From Comamonas composti DSM 21721 (GTDB lineage Bacteria > Pseudomonadota > Gammaproteobacteria > Burkholderiales > Burkholderiaceae_C): 64,000 nt of DNA. The notes under the pieces were generated by a model. That model was not told the DNA's origin. It was given only the letters and a program-made list of their open reading frames with translations, and did not search any database. The position numbers and the translations under genes are program-made. The stretch spans positions 124,001 to 188,000 of the forward strand of contig NZ_AUCQ01000002.1 in assembly GCF_000429845.1 (NCBI RefSeq), written 5' to 3'. This document shows positions 63,267 through 64,000 of the stretch, one piece after another (the first letter of the stretch is position 1; each line of letters opens with the position of its first letter).

Positions 63267-64000
63267 TCAGTCCGCGCCATCCTCCACGGCCTGCAGCGGC
63301 GGCAGCCGCCAGCGGCCGTCGAGCAGCTCGGCGTCGGGCTCATAGCAGCGAAAGTACAGCGCATAGGCCTTGTCCTGCGGGGCCGGCAGCCAGTTGCCGC
63401 GCCGCTCGGGGCCCGGGTCGCGGCTGCCTATCCAGAGGTCGATGCCGCCATCCTCGCGCCTGCGCAGGCCTGGCATGCGGTCGTTGATCACATGGCGCTG
63501 CAAGGCATTCGGACTCAGGTAGAAGCCGCCATTCACGGACTCGTACAGGGTCAGAGACCAGAAGCCCTGCAGCGGCAGCCGCGCAGGCAGGCGCAGGCAA
63601 TGGCTCTGGCCGCCTTCGAAAAGACCGCTGCCGTCCTCGCCCATGGCGCGCATGTACATGGCCTCGCTCACGGGCAGGGCCGCGAGACCGCGCACCGAGA
63701 CGCGTGCGCGGTACAGCAGGTCCAGCCCGAAGCGCCCCAGGTTGCGGGCCGGATAGTTCCAGCCGTTCACACAGGACGCAGGCAGCGGAGGCTGGACCAG
63801 ATCGGCACGCGCCAGCGCCACGCCCTGCTCCACGGCCTCCTGCTGGTCCGGGCCCCATGCGCCAGTGAGCACGGGTGCCAGGCGCTGCATCACGGCCTTA
63901 CCCGCCTCGTCCAGCGCAGGCGCCTGGTCGGCCAGCATGCGGCCCACGGCATGCAGGTAGTTTCCAGCCGCAGCCTGCCGGTCCACGGCCACAGATCCTG
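63267..64000 (-). CDS. DUF1214-domain protein, C-terminal part (5' end outside window)
   Basis: The frame is open to the window edge, so the gene continues beyond 64000. The visible 244 residues contain a DUF1214 domain: VNGWNYPARNLGRFGLDLLYRARVSVRGLAALPVSEAMYMRA, FWSLTLYESVNGGFYLSPNALQRHVINDR and GNWLPAPQDKAYALYFRCYEPD. Such domains usually follow a DUF1254 domain in secreted proteins of unknown function. A GTG at 63992 is probably internal. It is convergent with the CreA-like gene, nine bases apart. Confidence 0.82.
   Translation of the reverse strand, partial: GSVAVDRQAAAGNYLHAVGRMLADQAPALDEAGKAVMQRLAPVLTGAWGPDQQEAVEQGVALARADLVQPPLPASCVNGWNYPARNLGRFGLDLLYRARVSVRGLAALPVSEAMYMRAMGEDGSGLFEGGQSHCLRLPARLPLQGFWSLTLYESVNGGFYLSPNALQRHVINDRMPGLRRREDGGIDLWIGSRDPGPERRGNWLPAPQDKAYALYFRCYEPDAELLDGRWRLPPLQAVEDGAD

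Overview
The window is a GC-rich chromosomal segment of a Gram-negative betaproteobacterium, most likely family Comamonadaceae (Comamonas/Delftia lineage). The best single pointer is a porin that matches my recollection of the anion-selective Omp32 of Delftia acidovorans across most of its length. The gene orders (mrcA-cyaY-lptM, ccsB-resB-cytochrome c4-engB, two lpxL-type genes divergent from metK, cphA'-cphA) also fit Burkholderiales. I see no rRNA, tRNA, CRISPR array, prophage or integrase. Nearly everything is core chromosome, punctuated by small non-coding repeats.

Layout. 1-7.4 kb: end of a penicillin-binding protein, frataxin, LptM, a diiron-type metallo-beta-lactamase-fold protein and the System II cytochrome c maturation genes with cytochrome c4. 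7.4-15.1 kb: EngB, a hydrolase, two lipid A acyltransferases, MetK, the carbon-starvation transporter CstA with its small partner, and a 57-residue membrane protein. 15.2-21.4 kb: an NAD locus in which the regulator NrtR diverges from a nicotinamidase-like gene, pncB, nadE and a NadM-Nudix fusion. 22.2-24.4 kb: groES-groEL behind a perfect CIRCE operator. 24.4-31.4 kb: HglS (lysine catabolism), a tal-pgi pair facing a HexR-type regulator, a PEBP protein and an M20 amidohydrolase. 31.5-38.8 kb: two porins, coq7, an OsmC protein, a probable small RNA, ilvA, cobS and cobC.

38.8-52.8 kb: a type II secretion system (gspC divergent; G-H-I-J-K-L-M-N-D-E in one direction; gspF displaced 2.5 kb downstream behind a membrane protein, a flavin-dependent oxidoreductase and a short-chain dehydrogenase). 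Its GspE lacks the usual tetracysteine zinc subdomain, GspC is short, and GspJ carries a Pro-Gly-Thr insertion. 52.8-64 kb: a 5'-nucleotidase, an EF-hand protein, then a cyanophycin locus: an ABC transporter with a zinc-ribbon N-terminal extension and a DUF1854 protein, divergent from two cyanophycin synthetases. The first synthetase has lost the ATP-binding loop of its Mur-ligase half; the second is complete. A CreA-like lipoprotein and the end of a DUF1214 protein close the window.

Two families of non-coding repeats run through the intergenic gaps. One is a 269-bp MITE-like element with 19-bp perfect terminal inverted repeats and strong internal hairpins (two near-identical copies and one decayed copy). 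The other is a family of dyads built on AGCTGC-AGCGCTT arms, present at least eight times. These, the cyanophycin locus with its inactive-looking synthetase half, and the orphan terminator/small RNA before ilvA are the observations most worth following.
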